Shown: positions 45,909 to 54,518, numbered from the stretch's first letter. The stretch: 64,000 nucleotides of DNA from Tenacibaculum singaporense (GCF_003867015.1 NZ_CP032548.1:1431001-1495000), one strand, 5' to 3'. Translations and numbers: made by a program. Notes: generated by a model not told the origin, from the letters alone.

Positions 45909-46019
45909 GATAGCTGTTGTGCTGTATTTTTATCCGTAAGGAGTTTTTGAGACGGTTCAGCTTTAACAAAATACCACTGAAAAATTCTAGAAATGTTGTG
46001 TATTTTTATTCAAAATACT

Positions 46020-46033
46020 TGACAAACTTGTCA
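46020..46033 (+). promoter_or_regulatory. Palindromic operator-like site
   Basis: TGACAAACTTGTCA (6-bp arms, 2-bp spacer), 24 bp before the start at 46057. It is a likely repressor site for this gene or its neighbours; the binding protein is not known. Confidence 0.4.
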
Positions 46034-46056
46034 GTCAACTTTTACAACTTTAAATT

Positions 46057-46800
46057 ATGATTTATACTACTACCTTTTTAGATTTTATCGAAGAAACTAG
46101 ATTTTTAAAACTACAAAATAAGTTTGCTTCTTATGATGTTAATTCTTATCCATATGATGAAACTTATGAAAAAATTGTTGAAGGAGATTTCAAAGTTTTA
46201 GAAAAAGATATAAACCCAATTACAGAGGAAGAAATATTTGTTTATAAATCGTTTTATGAAGATTTTATAATCCCCTCAATATCAACATTAGCCGGGAGAT
46301 ATATTAACTATTTTAAAAATAAAACTGAAAACGAAATGTTTGAGGAAGAAAAAATAGCATCATTTGCTAGGCATCAATTGAATAGACTTTTTAAAATAGA
46401 AATTAAAGCTAAGGAAATTAATTATCTAAACGACGTGTCAAAAGATTTATTTATAAAACAGATTAAAGATGTAATCGATTTCTTATCAGATGATTATATA
46501 ATACCTAGTTTTTCTTTAGACAGAAAAATTAAAGTTAAAATGAATAAAACAGATATAATAGTATTATTCTTATTATTAAGAGAGAATAAGAAAATTGTTT
46601 ACTATACTAATACTGAGTTTAGGTTGATTCTAGAAAAAACTTTTCTATATTTTAATGAAAAAGATAAAACATATTACGATATATCTACAAAACCTACTAC
46701 AATTAGTGATATACTTAATGGGAATAGACCAATAAATAATTCTTTAAAAAGATTGAAAAACTTATTTCAAGGCGAAGAATTTTATAATACTTTAAATTAA
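46057..46800 (+). CDS. Hypothetical protein, possibly RteC-like
   Basis: 247 residues, no signal peptide, mostly helical. The C-terminal part (KMNKTDIIVLFLLLRENKKI, then TFLYFNEKDKTYYDISTKPT and DILNGNRPINNSLKRLKNLF) faintly recalls the winged-helix end of RteC regulators of Bacteroides conjugative elements, but similarity is too weak for a name. The palindrome just upstream would fit autoregulation. I rate it as an element-encoded regulator or accessory factor with low certainty. Confidence 0.6.
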   Translation: MIYTTTFLDFIEETRFLKLQNKFASYDVNSYPYDETYEKIVEGDFKVLEKDINPITEEEIFVYKSFYEDFIIPSISTLAGRYINYFKNKTENEMFEEEKIASFARHQLNRLFKIEIKAKEINYLNDVSKDLFIKQIKDVIDFLSDDYIIPSFSLDRKIKVKMNKTDIIVLFLLLRENKKIVYYTNTEFRLILEKTFLYFNEKDKTYYDISTKPTTISDILNGNRPINNSLKRLKNLFQGEEFYNTLN

Positions 46801-46861
46801 TAACTATAGGGGTAAAAAAATACACCCCCACTTCATCAAATCTTCATTTGCATCTTTGCAA

Positions 46862-46888
46862 CAGATTATAAAAAGGAATTATAATCTG
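46862..46888 (+). promoter_or_regulatory. Inverted repeat before the primase-helicase gene
   Basis: CAGATTATAA-AAAGGAA-TTATAATCTG: perfect 10-bp arms. It directly follows a promoter-like TTTGCATCTTTGC, in the 170-bp gap between 46800 and 46971. It could be an operator or the 5' hairpin of the mRNA. Confidence 0.45.
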
Positions 46889-46970
46889 AAGTTCATTGAC
46901 ATATTGATTTAAAAGAGTTGCTCAATTGTGAGTGGATTTTAAAAATAAATATTAATTAAATTTTTAAACG

Positions 46971-48371
46971 ATGAAAGAATTCCGTTTTTGGAAAAATGAA
47001 GAAGGTAAAGTAAGTATTTCAAATGCAAAATTATTGAAGTTTTTAGAAGTAAATGGATTTATGAGGATAAGGTTATCAGCGACAAATTTTATGTTGGTTA
47101 GAAAAAATGATAACAAAATTAGGCAAACGTCAGAAAGTGAAATCATAAGTTTTGTAAATGCATATCTAATTATGCATAAGCTTTATGATGTACAAGAACA
47201 GTTAGTTAAAGGTATCGGTAATTATATTTCAAGTAAAAAATTATGCTTTTTACCAACTGAAGATTTACCTAATGATAGAGATAGTAGAGATAAAGGTATT
47301 ATGTATTTCAAGAATTGTTATTGTGAAATAACTAAAGATGAAATCAATATCAGAAATTATAGTGAACTACCACATGTTATTTGGGAAAATAGACTTGTAG
47401 ATTTTGAGTATGCTAAACCTGATAAAACTAAAATAGGGCAATTTGAACAGTTCTGTATGAATATTACAGGTAGAGATGAAGTTAGATTTGAAGTGCTGAA
47501 AACAATTTTAGGTTACCTAGCCCATAGAAGTAAAGAAAGAGGAGAAACTAAAGCAGTTATTCTATATGACCAGAATATGTTGTTGAATGAGAAAACACAC
47601 GGAGGAACAGGCAAGACATTGTTGATGGATGCTATTTCAATGATTAGAGAGTTGGAAAAATTTGATGGTAAATCGATAAAATCAGATAGTTGGTTCAAAA
47701 ATCAAAGAATAAACATTACAACAGATGTTATAGTTTATGATGATTTAAACAAGAATGTAAGTTTGGAAATGTTTTATTCAATGCTAACAACTGGAGTAGA
47801 AATAGAGAAAAAAAGAAAAGATGCTTTTTATATTCCTTTCGAACTATCACCTAAAATTGTGATTACATCAAATTATCCTATAAAAGGTCCTGGAGGTTCT
47901 TCTGATAAAAGAAGAAGATATGAATTTGAATTAGCAAATTATTATAATGAAAAATTCACCCCTGAAACAGATTTTAAGAATAGATTTTTTGATAAGTATT
48001 GGGGAAATGATGAATGGAATAAATTTTACGAGTTTCTTATGAGGTGTTTACAGTCATATTTGGATCAAGGTTTACTAGAGGCAAAAAAGATTAATATTAA
48101 AAAAAATAGCTTGATAGAAAAAACATCAAGAGAATTTGTAGAATTTGCTGATGAATATTTGAAGTTTAATATAGAATATGACAAGAGAGATGTTGGAAGT
48201 TTTTACAATGAATTTTATCCAGATAATCAAGTAACTCCTCATAGGTTTACTAAATGGTTAAAAGAGTTTTGCCAAGAAAATGACGCAAGTCTAGAGTTAG
48301 TTTCGACAGGAGGTAAGTACAAGTTTAAAATGATTGAAAAAGTTGTAAAAGATGACAAAAATAGTTTATAA
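46971..48371 (+). CDS. SF3-type primase-helicase-like ATPase
   Basis: 466 residues. The ATPase core at about 165-340 has Walker A in KTHGGTGKTLLMDAIS, Walker B as TTDVIVYDDLNKNVSLEMF, and motif C/sensor SPKIVITSNYPIKGPGGSSD followed by RRRYEFEL (Arg finger), in the order of D5/SF3 helicases of phages and plasmids. The N-terminal 160 residues lack an obvious primase catalytic motif. The protein probably unwinds DNA at the element's replication origin. Its 3' end overlaps the nuclease gene by 20 bp. Confidence 0.8.
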   Translation: MKEFRFWKNEEGKVSISNAKLLKFLEVNGFMRIRLSATNFMLVRKNDNKIRQTSESEIISFVNAYLIMHKLYDVQEQLVKGIGNYISSKKLCFLPTEDLPNDRDSRDKGIMYFKNCYCEITKDEINIRNYSELPHVIWENRLVDFEYAKPDKTKIGQFEQFCMNITGRDEVRFEVLKTILGYLAHRSKERGETKAVILYDQNMLLNEKTHGGTGKTLLMDAISMIRELEKFDGKSIKSDSWFKNQRINITTDVIVYDDLNKNVSLEMFYSMLTTGVEIEKKRKDAFYIPFELSPKIVITSNYPIKGPGGSSDKRRRYEFELANYYNEKFTPETDFKNRFFDKYWGNDEWNKFYEFLMRCLQSYLDQGLLEAKKINIKKNSLIEKTSREFVEFADEYLKFNIEYDKRDVGSFYNEFYPDNQVTPHRFTKWLKEFCQENDASLELVSTGGKYKFKMIEKVVKDDKNSL

Positions 48372-48786
48372 GGTTACAAATAAAGAGACTGATGAGGTTT
48401 ATATAGGAGTTACAACAAAATCAGTAGAAGAAAGAAAAAAAGACCACTATCAAAAATCATCGATAAAACAACAAAGGAAGTTTTATAAGGCAATTGGGAC
48501 GTACAGTCCCGATGCCTTTACTTGGGAACAGATAGATACTGCATCTACCAATGATGAATTAGCAAAAAAAGAAAAGAATTATATTTTGAAATACAATTCA
48601 AAAGAAGCAGGTTATAATTCTGATAAGGGAGGAGGTATTAAGAAGACTATTTACAAATATAATTTAGATGGTAATTATATTGATAGTTTCTGTTGTTTAA
48701 AAAAAGCAGGAGAGTCTGTTGGAGTGAAAAAACAACAAATTAGTAGAGCTTGTATAAATAAAAAAAACTGTAAAGGGTTTTATTGA
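48352..48786 (+). CDS. GIY-YIG nuclease with NUMOD-type DNA-binding repeat (ended by a TGA)
   Basis: 144 residues to the TGA at 48784-48786. The GIY-YIG core is VYKVTNKETDEVYIGVTTKS (VYK and YIG variants of GIY and YIG), with the Arg in EERKKDHYQKS and the Glu in KKEKNYILKYNS followed by GYNSDKGG. After it comes a NUMOD1-like module (KKTIYKYNLDGNYIDSFCCL to NKKNCKGFY). Such enzymes are homing-type nucleases of phages and mobile elements. The frame continues after the TGA through a second module, so the protein is probably truncated. It overlaps the primase-helicase gene by 20 bp. Confidence 0.8.
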   Translation: MTKIVYKVTNKETDEVYIGVTTKSVEERKKDHYQKSSIKQQRKFYKAIGTYSPDAFTWEQIDTASTNDELAKKEKNYILKYNSKEAGYNSDKGGGIKKTIYKYNLDGNYIDSFCCLKKAGESVGVKKQQISRACINKKNCKGFY

Positions 48787-48996
48787 AGTTATGATTTGTT
48801 AGATAGATTTAAGATTGTTAAAAATGATAAGAGAATAAAGAAAGTAATTCAATTAACACTCGATAAAGTGTTTGTTAATGAATTTAATTCAGTTTCAGAA
48901 GCATCTATAATGACAGGTCTTAATAAAACGAGCATAGCAAAAGTTTGTAGAGGAGAAAGGAAAAGTTCTGGTGATTTCATCTGGAGTTATTTGTAA
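48784..48996 (+). pseudogene. Detached C-terminal part of the GIY-YIG/NUMOD nuclease
   Basis: Reading in the same frame past the TGA gives SYDLLDRFKIVKNDKRIKKV and a second NUMOD1-like module (ASIMTGLNKTSIAKVCRGER) ending DFIWSYL. The first module ends GFY-stop-SY at the place where the second has DFIWSY, so the TGA replaced a Trp (TGG). No ATG is available for independent translation. Confidence 0.65.
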
Positions 48997-49004
48997 GGTT
49001 AAGC

Positions 49005-49037
49005 AAAAAAAGGGTAGTATTTATACTACCTTTTTTT
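49005..49037 (+). terminator. Terminator before the methyltransferase operon
   Basis: Near-perfect palindrome: seven A, GGTAGTAT-TT-ATACTACC, seven T. It separates the replication module from the operon starting at 49187. Confidence 0.85.
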
Positions 49038-49186
49038 CAGAAAAAATATTTAAAACATTTAGGGAATAATTATATATTTGTTTTTGTTGAAAAAAAATAG
49101 CTTTAAACAGTTTTCTAGAAAAGAAAGTAACTTTTTACTTAAAACTATGACTGTTATTATCAGATAATAAGTACGATATTTTATAT

Positions 49187-50245
49187 ATGAAAAATGCAAT
49201 CGATATATTTAGCGGAGCAGGAGGAATGAGTATAGGAGCATGCATGGCTGGTATAAAGATTGATTTAGCAATAGAATTTAATTCACAAGCAGCTGATACA
49301 TTTAAATTTAATCATCCTGATACAGAAGTTATTTGTGAAGATATTAGAGAAGTTAACATCAAAGATTCCTATAAAAGGCCATTTATACTTTTTGGAGGTC
49401 CGCCTTGCCAAGGATTTTCTATTTCTAATACTAAAACGAGGAACATAAATAATTCTAATAATTCGTTATTTAAGGAATTTGTTAGGATGGTAAAAGAAAG
49501 CAAGCCCAAATGGTTTGTTTTTGAAAACGTAGAAGGATTTGTTACTTTTCAAAAGGGAAGTGTTTTAAAACAATTATGCGATGAATTTGCTCTACTTGGG
49601 TATAGTACATCTTATAAAATTTTAAAAGCTTCTGATTATGGAGTTCCTCAAAATAGAAATAGGTTTTTTATGGTTGGAAATAATGTAGGTGTTGATTTTT
49701 CATTTCCTGAAACAAATAATATAAAAGTTACAGTTAAACAGGCTATTAGTGATTTACCAAATGTAAATAATGGTGATGTTATTGAAGAGCTTCCATACAA
49801 GATGGGAGAGGTTAGTGAGTATGCTCAATTAATGAGAGTAAATTCAAATAAATCTAGACAAAATTTTGTATCGAAGAATCAAGATTATGTAATTGAGAGG
49901 TATAAACATATTTCAGTAGGAGAAAATTGGAAATCAATTCCAGAAGAATTAATGAAAAATTATTCTAATAGGGCTAATTGTCATAGTGGTATTTATAGAA
50001 GATTACATCCTGATAGACCTTCAGTAGTAATTGCAAATTATAGGAAGAATATGTTAATTCATCCTTATGAAGACAGAGGGTTATCTGTGAGAGAAGCAGC
50101 TAGGCTTCAAAGTTTTCCAGATAATTTTATTTTTAAAGGAAGTTTAATGCATATTCAACAACAAATAGGTAACGCAGTACCTCCTTTATTGGCAAAAGCT
50201 GTTTTTGAACAAATAATTGAGTTGAATGAGAAAAATAATTTATAG
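49187..50245 (+). CDS. DNA (cytosine-5-)-methyltransferase
   Basis: 352 residues with all main m5C motifs: I (DIFSGAGGMSIGACMAG, residues 5-21), IV (LFGGPPCQGFS, catalytic Cys about 76), VI (FENVEGF), VIII (QNRNRFFMVGN), IX (SVREAARLQSFPDNF) and X (QIGNAVPPLLAKAV). The target-recognition region lies between VIII and IX (about 180-290) and gives no clue to the site. It is the first gene of a four-gene operon; the next gene starts at a GTG 2 bp after the stop. No restriction endonuclease is encoded alongside, so it is not a standard type II pair. It probably marks host DNA, or supplies the self/non-self signal for the partner proteins. Confidence 0.93.
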   Translation: MKNAIDIFSGAGGMSIGACMAGIKIDLAIEFNSQAADTFKFNHPDTEVICEDIREVNIKDSYKRPFILFGGPPCQGFSISNTKTRNINNSNNSLFKEFVRMVKESKPKWFVFENVEGFVTFQKGSVLKQLCDEFALLGYSTSYKILKASDYGVPQNRNRFFMVGNNVGVDFSFPETNNIKVTVKQAISDLPNVNNGDVIEELPYKMGEVSEYAQLMRVNSNKSRQNFVSKNQDYVIERYKHISVGENWKSIPEELMKNYSNRANCHSGIYRRLHPDRPSVVIANYRKNMLIHPYEDRGLSVREAARLQSFPDNFIFKGSLMHIQQQIGNAVPPLLAKAVFEQIIELNEKNNL

Positions 50246-50247
50246 AA

Positions 50248-51336
50248 GTGAGAATTGATTTAAATGAAGACATAGAAACAGAGTTTCTTAAATTTAAGGA
50301 TGATTTAAGGTATTTTCCTTTAGGAAATGACTATGTTCATATTTATAAGGGATTTAAAACTAAATTTGATAAAGAGATTCACCCCGAAGTAAAGGTTAAA
50401 ATATTAGAAATAGAGAAAGAGGGGTATTATAATGATCATGGTGTTGACCATATTAAAATGGTAATTCAAAGAGTTTCGTGGATTCTGGGTGATTTAAATG
50501 TAACATTTAAAAAAGAGGAGGAGGATTCTAAATTTTATATATCCCCTTATGAGTTGTTTATATTATTGGTGGCGATTCAATTACATGATACAGGTCATTT
50601 AATTGCTTCAAGAAGAGATCATGCTAGAAAAGGTGCAGAATTATTAACTAAATTTGATAGTGGAAAAATTCTTAGTTCTGGTGAGCGTCAAACGATATCA
50701 AATATTGCCAAAGCTCATGGAGGAAAAGATGATCCAATAGGAAAATTACCTTCTGAGGATGATATTTCTCATAAGACAATAAGACCCCAATTTTTGGCTG
50801 CATTATTAAGATTAGGGGATGAACTTGCTGAAGATCAAACTAGGGCATCTAACTTTTTATTAGAAAATAAAAGCATTGTTCCTACAAGTGTCATATATCA
50901 TTTGTATTCTGCTAGCTTACAGAGTGTAAGGGTTAATGGAAATGAATTAAAGTTAAAATTCTATATTTCTGATGAGGTTTTAGTTAAGAAATTTAAAGTC
51001 GTTACAAAAAATGGAGAAGAGGAAAAATTTCTTTTAGATGAAATATACGATAGAACTTATAAAACATTTACGGAAAGTATATATTGTAGCAGGTTTTTGC
51101 CTGAAAAATGTAGGATTAATTCGGTGAAGGTAGATGTTAATTTATTTAATAAAAATGATGATCAAAATTTTAAAACTCTTGCTTATGAACTTAGAGATAG
51201 TGTTTATCCCGGTTCAAACAGAGAATCTATTTTTTCAAAGAATGAATCACTGTTCGAAGGAGGTAAAATGATAGATGGTCAAAATGTTTTAGAGTTAATT
51301 ATGAAAAATAGAGAAGGAAAGAATGAACCCGTTTGA
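50248..51336 (+). CDS. HD-domain phosphohydrolase of the HD-CE (conflict-system) type
   Basis: 362 residues from a GTG. HD-superfamily metal residues are visible: His in YYNDHGVDHIKMVIQRVS (about 66-70), HD in AIQLHDTGHLIASRRDHARK (about 113-130), His in IAKAHGGKDDPIG and the Asp in LLRLGDELAEDQTRAS. The arrangement LHDTGH, RRDHARKG and LRLGDELAE is what I recall for HD-CE domains, a branch found in conflict systems, often beside ATPases. The expected activity is hydrolysis of a nucleotide or nucleic-acid phosphoester. It overlaps the ATPase gene by 14 bp, which implies tight translational coupling. Confidence 0.8.
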   Translation: MRIDLNEDIETEFLKFKDDLRYFPLGNDYVHIYKGFKTKFDKEIHPEVKVKILEIEKEGYYNDHGVDHIKMVIQRVSWILGDLNVTFKKEEEDSKFYISPYELFILLVAIQLHDTGHLIASRRDHARKGAELLTKFDSGKILSSGERQTISNIAKAHGGKDDPIGKLPSEDDISHKTIRPQFLAALLRLGDELAEDQTRASNFLLENKSIVPTSVIYHLYSASLQSVRVNGNELKLKFYISDEVLVKKFKVVTKNGEEEKFLLDEIYDRTYKTFTESIYCSRFLPEKCRINSVKVDVNLFNKNDDQNFKTLAYELRDSVYPGSNRESIFSKNESLFEGGKMIDGQNVLELIMKNREGKNEPV

Positions 51337-53110
51337 AGTTAAGACACCTGAAAATTTAAAAGCGTCAGAAATACATGAATTATTTGTTGATGTTTTCACT
51401 GATTTTGGTCAAGTTAAAGAGGTTTTTCATACTTTCTTAAATGGACCAAGAGGTTCTGGAAAGAGCATGATGTTTAGATATATGATGCCAGATTGTCAAA
51501 TCTTAGAAAAAGGTTGTTCTTTAAATGAGTTAGATTTTTTCTCTTTATATGTTCCTATAAAATTAACAGATATTAATTATCCAGAATTAGGTAGACTCAA
51601 AGATAATTCTAATACATTCATAAATGAACATTTTTTAACAACTTATATAGCGGTAAAATGCTTTAAGGATTTAAAATCATATGAATTAGAACCTTATGTT
51701 GATTTTTTTAAAACTTTTTACAACGAGGCCTTTTTATGGTATGTTGAAATTTCAGGAGAAGATGTATCAAGTTATAAAGTTGAGTTGGCATCTAGTGAAG
51801 AGTATTTGGATAAAATGATTAAGATTTTAGAAAAAATGCTGATTCTATGTAAAAGATATTGTAAAAGCGTTGCCAGTCACCCAGAAAGTAAAGAGGAATA
51901 TAAAGGAGCTTTATGTAATTATTTAGATTTTTTGTACCCTTTATTATTAGAGCTTAAAAAATTGCCTTTTATGCCTCAAAATAAGCCTATATTTTTATTA
52001 ATGGATGATGCTGGTTATTTAAATGATATTCAAACTAAAATATTGAACACATGGGTTTCTTATAGGAATTCTTCTGAGGTTAGTTTGAAAATATCGACTC
52101 AATTGGATTATAAAAGTTATAAAACGGTGACGAATAAAACAATTGACTTTCCTCATGATTATTCACAAATTAATATTGCTACAATATATACGTCTTCAGA
52201 TAGAAAATACTATAATAGGATTGAAAGTATTGTAAGAAAAAGAATCAAAAAATACTTAAGTAAGGATATAGAGCCTAGTGCATTTTTTCCTTCGGATGAA
52301 AAACAAAATAAGAAAATCAAAGAATTTTTTGATAAAATAGAAGAAGAACATACTAATCCTGATAAACCTTATGCGGGGAAAGATGCAGCTAGAAGATATG
52401 CAACTTCTGAATATGTTAAATATTTAAGGAAGAAAAGATCTGGAGGAACCTATAGTTATGCTGGTTTTGATAATCTCGTTAATATTTCATCAGGGGTAAT
52501 TAGATATTTTTTAGAGCCTGCTTCACGTATGTTCTCTGAGTTAGAAACTCAAAAAGAAGGAGATATACAAGATGTCAGTTATATACCTAATAGTATCCAA
52601 AATGAGGAAATTGTAAAGTTTTCTGAAAAATTTTTAGAAGATGAATTTAAAAAAATATTTGAGGAGCATGGTAAGTTACAAGGTGGGGAGAATTTGAGTA
52701 AAGCTGATAAATTATATAATTTAATAGAGGGGTTAGGAGGTATGTTCAGTAAAATATTTGTTTCAGATAGAACAGAGAGAGTAGTTTTTTCAGTAGCACT
52801 AAATGATAAACCAGATAAAGAATTACAAGATGTAATAGATTTAGCAATTAGCTACGGGTATCTACATCAAAGTTCTATTGGAAATAAACATGGTACAGGA
52901 AGAAGTAAGTTGTATGTGCTAAGTAGAACACTAGCGCCATATTTTAAATTAGACCCTAATGGGTTTAAAGGATATAAGTTTATGAATAGTAGTTTACTTA
53001 AAATGTCTTTGGTTGAGCCTCAGAGATTTATAAAGGAAACAACAAAGTATTTTGATACAGAAGAGAATTCAGATTCAGTTCAAGTAAGTTTATTCGATGA
53101 ATTAGACTAA
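51323..53110 (+). CDS. ORC/CDC6-like P-loop ATPase
   Basis: 595 residues. Walker A is HTFLNGPRGSGKSMMFRYMM (about 37-56), and a hydrophobic strand with Walker B follows at IFLLMDDAGYLNDIQTKILN (about 223-242). A long helical region with an IRYFLEPASRMFSELE segment (about 395-410) and a C-terminal winged-helix-like part (KLYVLSRTLAPYFKLD) complete it. The start NPFEVKTPENLKASEIHELF, with DVFTDFGQVK, matches bacterial proteins annotated as ORC-CDC6-family ATPases. I infer a switch or sensor ATPase that controls the neighbouring HD and methyltransferase proteins. It overlaps the HD gene and is followed 5 bp later by the orphan gene. Confidence 0.78.
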   Translation: MNPFEVKTPENLKASEIHELFVDVFTDFGQVKEVFHTFLNGPRGSGKSMMFRYMMPDCQILEKGCSLNELDFFSLYVPIKLTDINYPELGRLKDNSNTFINEHFLTTYIAVKCFKDLKSYELEPYVDFFKTFYNEAFLWYVEISGEDVSSYKVELASSEEYLDKMIKILEKMLILCKRYCKSVASHPESKEEYKGALCNYLDFLYPLLLELKKLPFMPQNKPIFLLMDDAGYLNDIQTKILNTWVSYRNSSEVSLKISTQLDYKSYKTVTNKTIDFPHDYSQINIATIYTSSDRKYYNRIESIVRKRIKKYLSKDIEPSAFFPSDEKQNKKIKEFFDKIEEEHTNPDKPYAGKDAARRYATSEYVKYLRKKRSGGTYSYAGFDNLVNISSGVIRYFLEPASRMFSELETQKEGDIQDVSYIPNSIQNEEIVKFSEKFLEDEFKKIFEEHGKLQGGENLSKADKLYNLIEGLGGMFSKIFVSDRTERVVFSVALNDKPDKELQDVIDLAISYGYLHQSSIGNKHGTGRSKLYVLSRTLAPYFKLDPNGFKGYKFMNSSLLKMSLVEPQRFIKETTKYFDTEENSDSVQVSLFDELD

Positions 53111-53115
53111 AAATT

Positions 53116-54066
53116 ATGAAGAAAAACAAAATAGAGATAATTGATCATTTAGGTAATATTGATTTGTTTGTCTGCTCATCTGGATTTGAGAGTAGGTCTT
53201 CTTTTTTAGGTTCATCATTAAATTCTTCTAAAGTTAAAGATTCGGTTGTTTTTCATTTAGATGAAACTTATGCCATTGCTAATAAGAATATTGAATTAAT
53301 TAAAGAGAATTTGAAATCTTTAAGAACAATTATATATCCTAAAAATGAGTCTATTTTAACTTTTGATATATTTTATAATTTTTTCTTGGATTATGTTGAT
53401 GAAGATGAAAAAGTAAATGTTGTTATCGATATAACCACTTTTACAAAAGAAGTACTTTTAATTATATTTAAAGTAGTTTCGTTACAAAAATTTGCGGATA
53501 CTTTTATAATCAATTTAGTTTATACACCTGCTGAAAGTTATCCAGATTGGTTAACTAAAGGAGTAAGAGAGATTAGATCAGTTTATGGTTATTCAGGATT
53601 ACATTATCCATCAAAAGAATTACTTTTAATAATTCTTAACGGTTTTGAGAATGAAAGGACAGAAGAAATAATAAACTCCTTTGAGCCAAATGGTATTTTA
53701 TTAGGTAGGCCAACACGCATAGATTCAATTAACGATGGGTTAAGTGTTATATCGGATGAAAAATACAATTATATCAACAGTAGATATGAATCTTTGATTC
53801 TTGAAAACTTTGATTTTTCTTGTCAAGATATATCAAAAACAAAGAATTTACTAAGTGAGCTAGTTAAAAAATATAGTCAAGATTATAATATAGTTATATC
53901 TCCCTTGAATAATAAGGTTTCAACATTAGGAGTGGCATCTTTAGGGATTCAAAATGAAGATATTCAAATTTGTTATGCCTCAGCAAACCAATATAATATT
54001 AATTCTTATTCTAAAGGGTGTGATTATTTTTTAGTTTTTAACTTTAACGATTTACTTAAATATTGA
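53116..54066 (+). CDS. Orphan protein of the methyltransferase-HD-ATPase operon
   Basis: 316 residues, no signal or membrane segment. The pattern is Rossmann-like alpha/beta: DLFVCSSGFESRSSFLGSSL (about 16-35), RTIIYPKNESILTFDIFYNF, VNVVIDITTFTKEVLLIIFK (about 94-113, an acidic motif at a strand end), FIINLVYTPAESYPDWLTKG and, in the C-terminal half, IVISPLNNKVSTLGVASLGI. No known family is recognised. Being the last gene of a tightly packed operon suggests it is the effector or specificity subunit. Function is not assigned. Confidence 0.7.
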   Translation: MKKNKIEIIDHLGNIDLFVCSSGFESRSSFLGSSLNSSKVKDSVVFHLDETYAIANKNIELIKENLKSLRTIIYPKNESILTFDIFYNFFLDYVDEDEKVNVVIDITTFTKEVLLIIFKVVSLQKFADTFIINLVYTPAESYPDWLTKGVREIRSVYGYSGLHYPSKELLLIILNGFENERTEEIINSFEPNGILLGRPTRIDSINDGLSVISDEKYNYINSRYESLILENFDFSCQDISKTKNLLSELVKKYSQDYNIVISPLNNKVSTLGVASLGIQNEDIQICYASANQYNINSYSKGCDYFLVFNFNDLLKY

Positions 54067-54170
54067 TTTTTTGGGTAAATAATCAATTAAGAGGATTGTA
54101 AAGGAATACTTTAAGGTATACTACTAATAATAGAATAGAAGTAAATACTATAAATACTGATATTATTTAA

Positions 54171-54234
54171 ACAGGTTCGAATCCTGTCGCGATCACAATA
54201 AGCCTTACTAGAAATAGTAAGGCTTTTTTGTTTT
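54171..54234 (+). repeat. attR: right direct repeat of the integrated element
   Basis: Partial copy of tRNA-Arg (T-arm and acceptor 3' strand) plus its terminator, matching 37782-37845 at 63/64 positions. The 5' part of the tRNA is missing. It marks the right end of the element. The following 343 bp to the ThiF-like gene hold only the operator and -7 box listed next. Confidence 0.92.
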
Positions 54235-54518
54235 ATAAAATATGCATTTTACATTGTATATTTCTAGTTAGAGTTTTGATTGGTTTATAAATCTTCTACA
54301 AAGTAATTTTAAAACTATATAATAGATGTAGTTTATTTATAAAATTTTTCATTGTAGTTAGAGTAATTATAGAAGTTTTTGAATTAGCAAAAACTTAATT
54401 TATGAACCTAACATAAAGCATAATTGTTAATGTTGTGTTAATTAGTAGGAATGAATGGCTATGGTTTTGACTATTAGTTTTTTAATTAGTGGTAAGCTTT
54501 TGGTTAAAAAGTAAAAAA

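Larger units (their letters stand above)
37782..54234. mobile_element. Integrated genetic element (about 16.4 kb) in tRNA-Arg
   Basis: Bounded by 64-bp direct repeats (37782-37845 and 54171-54234), identical over the first 48 bp and differing at one base overall. It begins with a tyrosine integrase gene next to the tRNA and ends with a four-gene DNA-methyltransferase/ATPase operon. In between are secreted small proteins, a recombination ATPase, a DUF3871 protein and a primase-helicase-like protein. No capsid, tail or conjugation genes are seen, so it is not a complete prophage or self-transmissible ICE; a satellite or mobilisable island is more likely. All cargo genes are on the plus strand. 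Confidence 0.9.

Noticed and set aside
48796..48996. A separate small gene starting at TTG
   Set aside because: It is in the same frame as the GIY-YIG nuclease, directly after its TGA, and continues its repeat structure; it is better read as the broken tail.
49187..53110. Classical type II restriction-modification pair
   Set aside because: The neighbours are an HD-type phosphohydrolase and a P-loop ATPase; no PD-(D/E)xK or HNH motif is visible in them.
37782..54234. Complete prophage
   Set aside because: No terminase, portal, capsid or tail genes; only integrase, recombination and replication-type functions are present.
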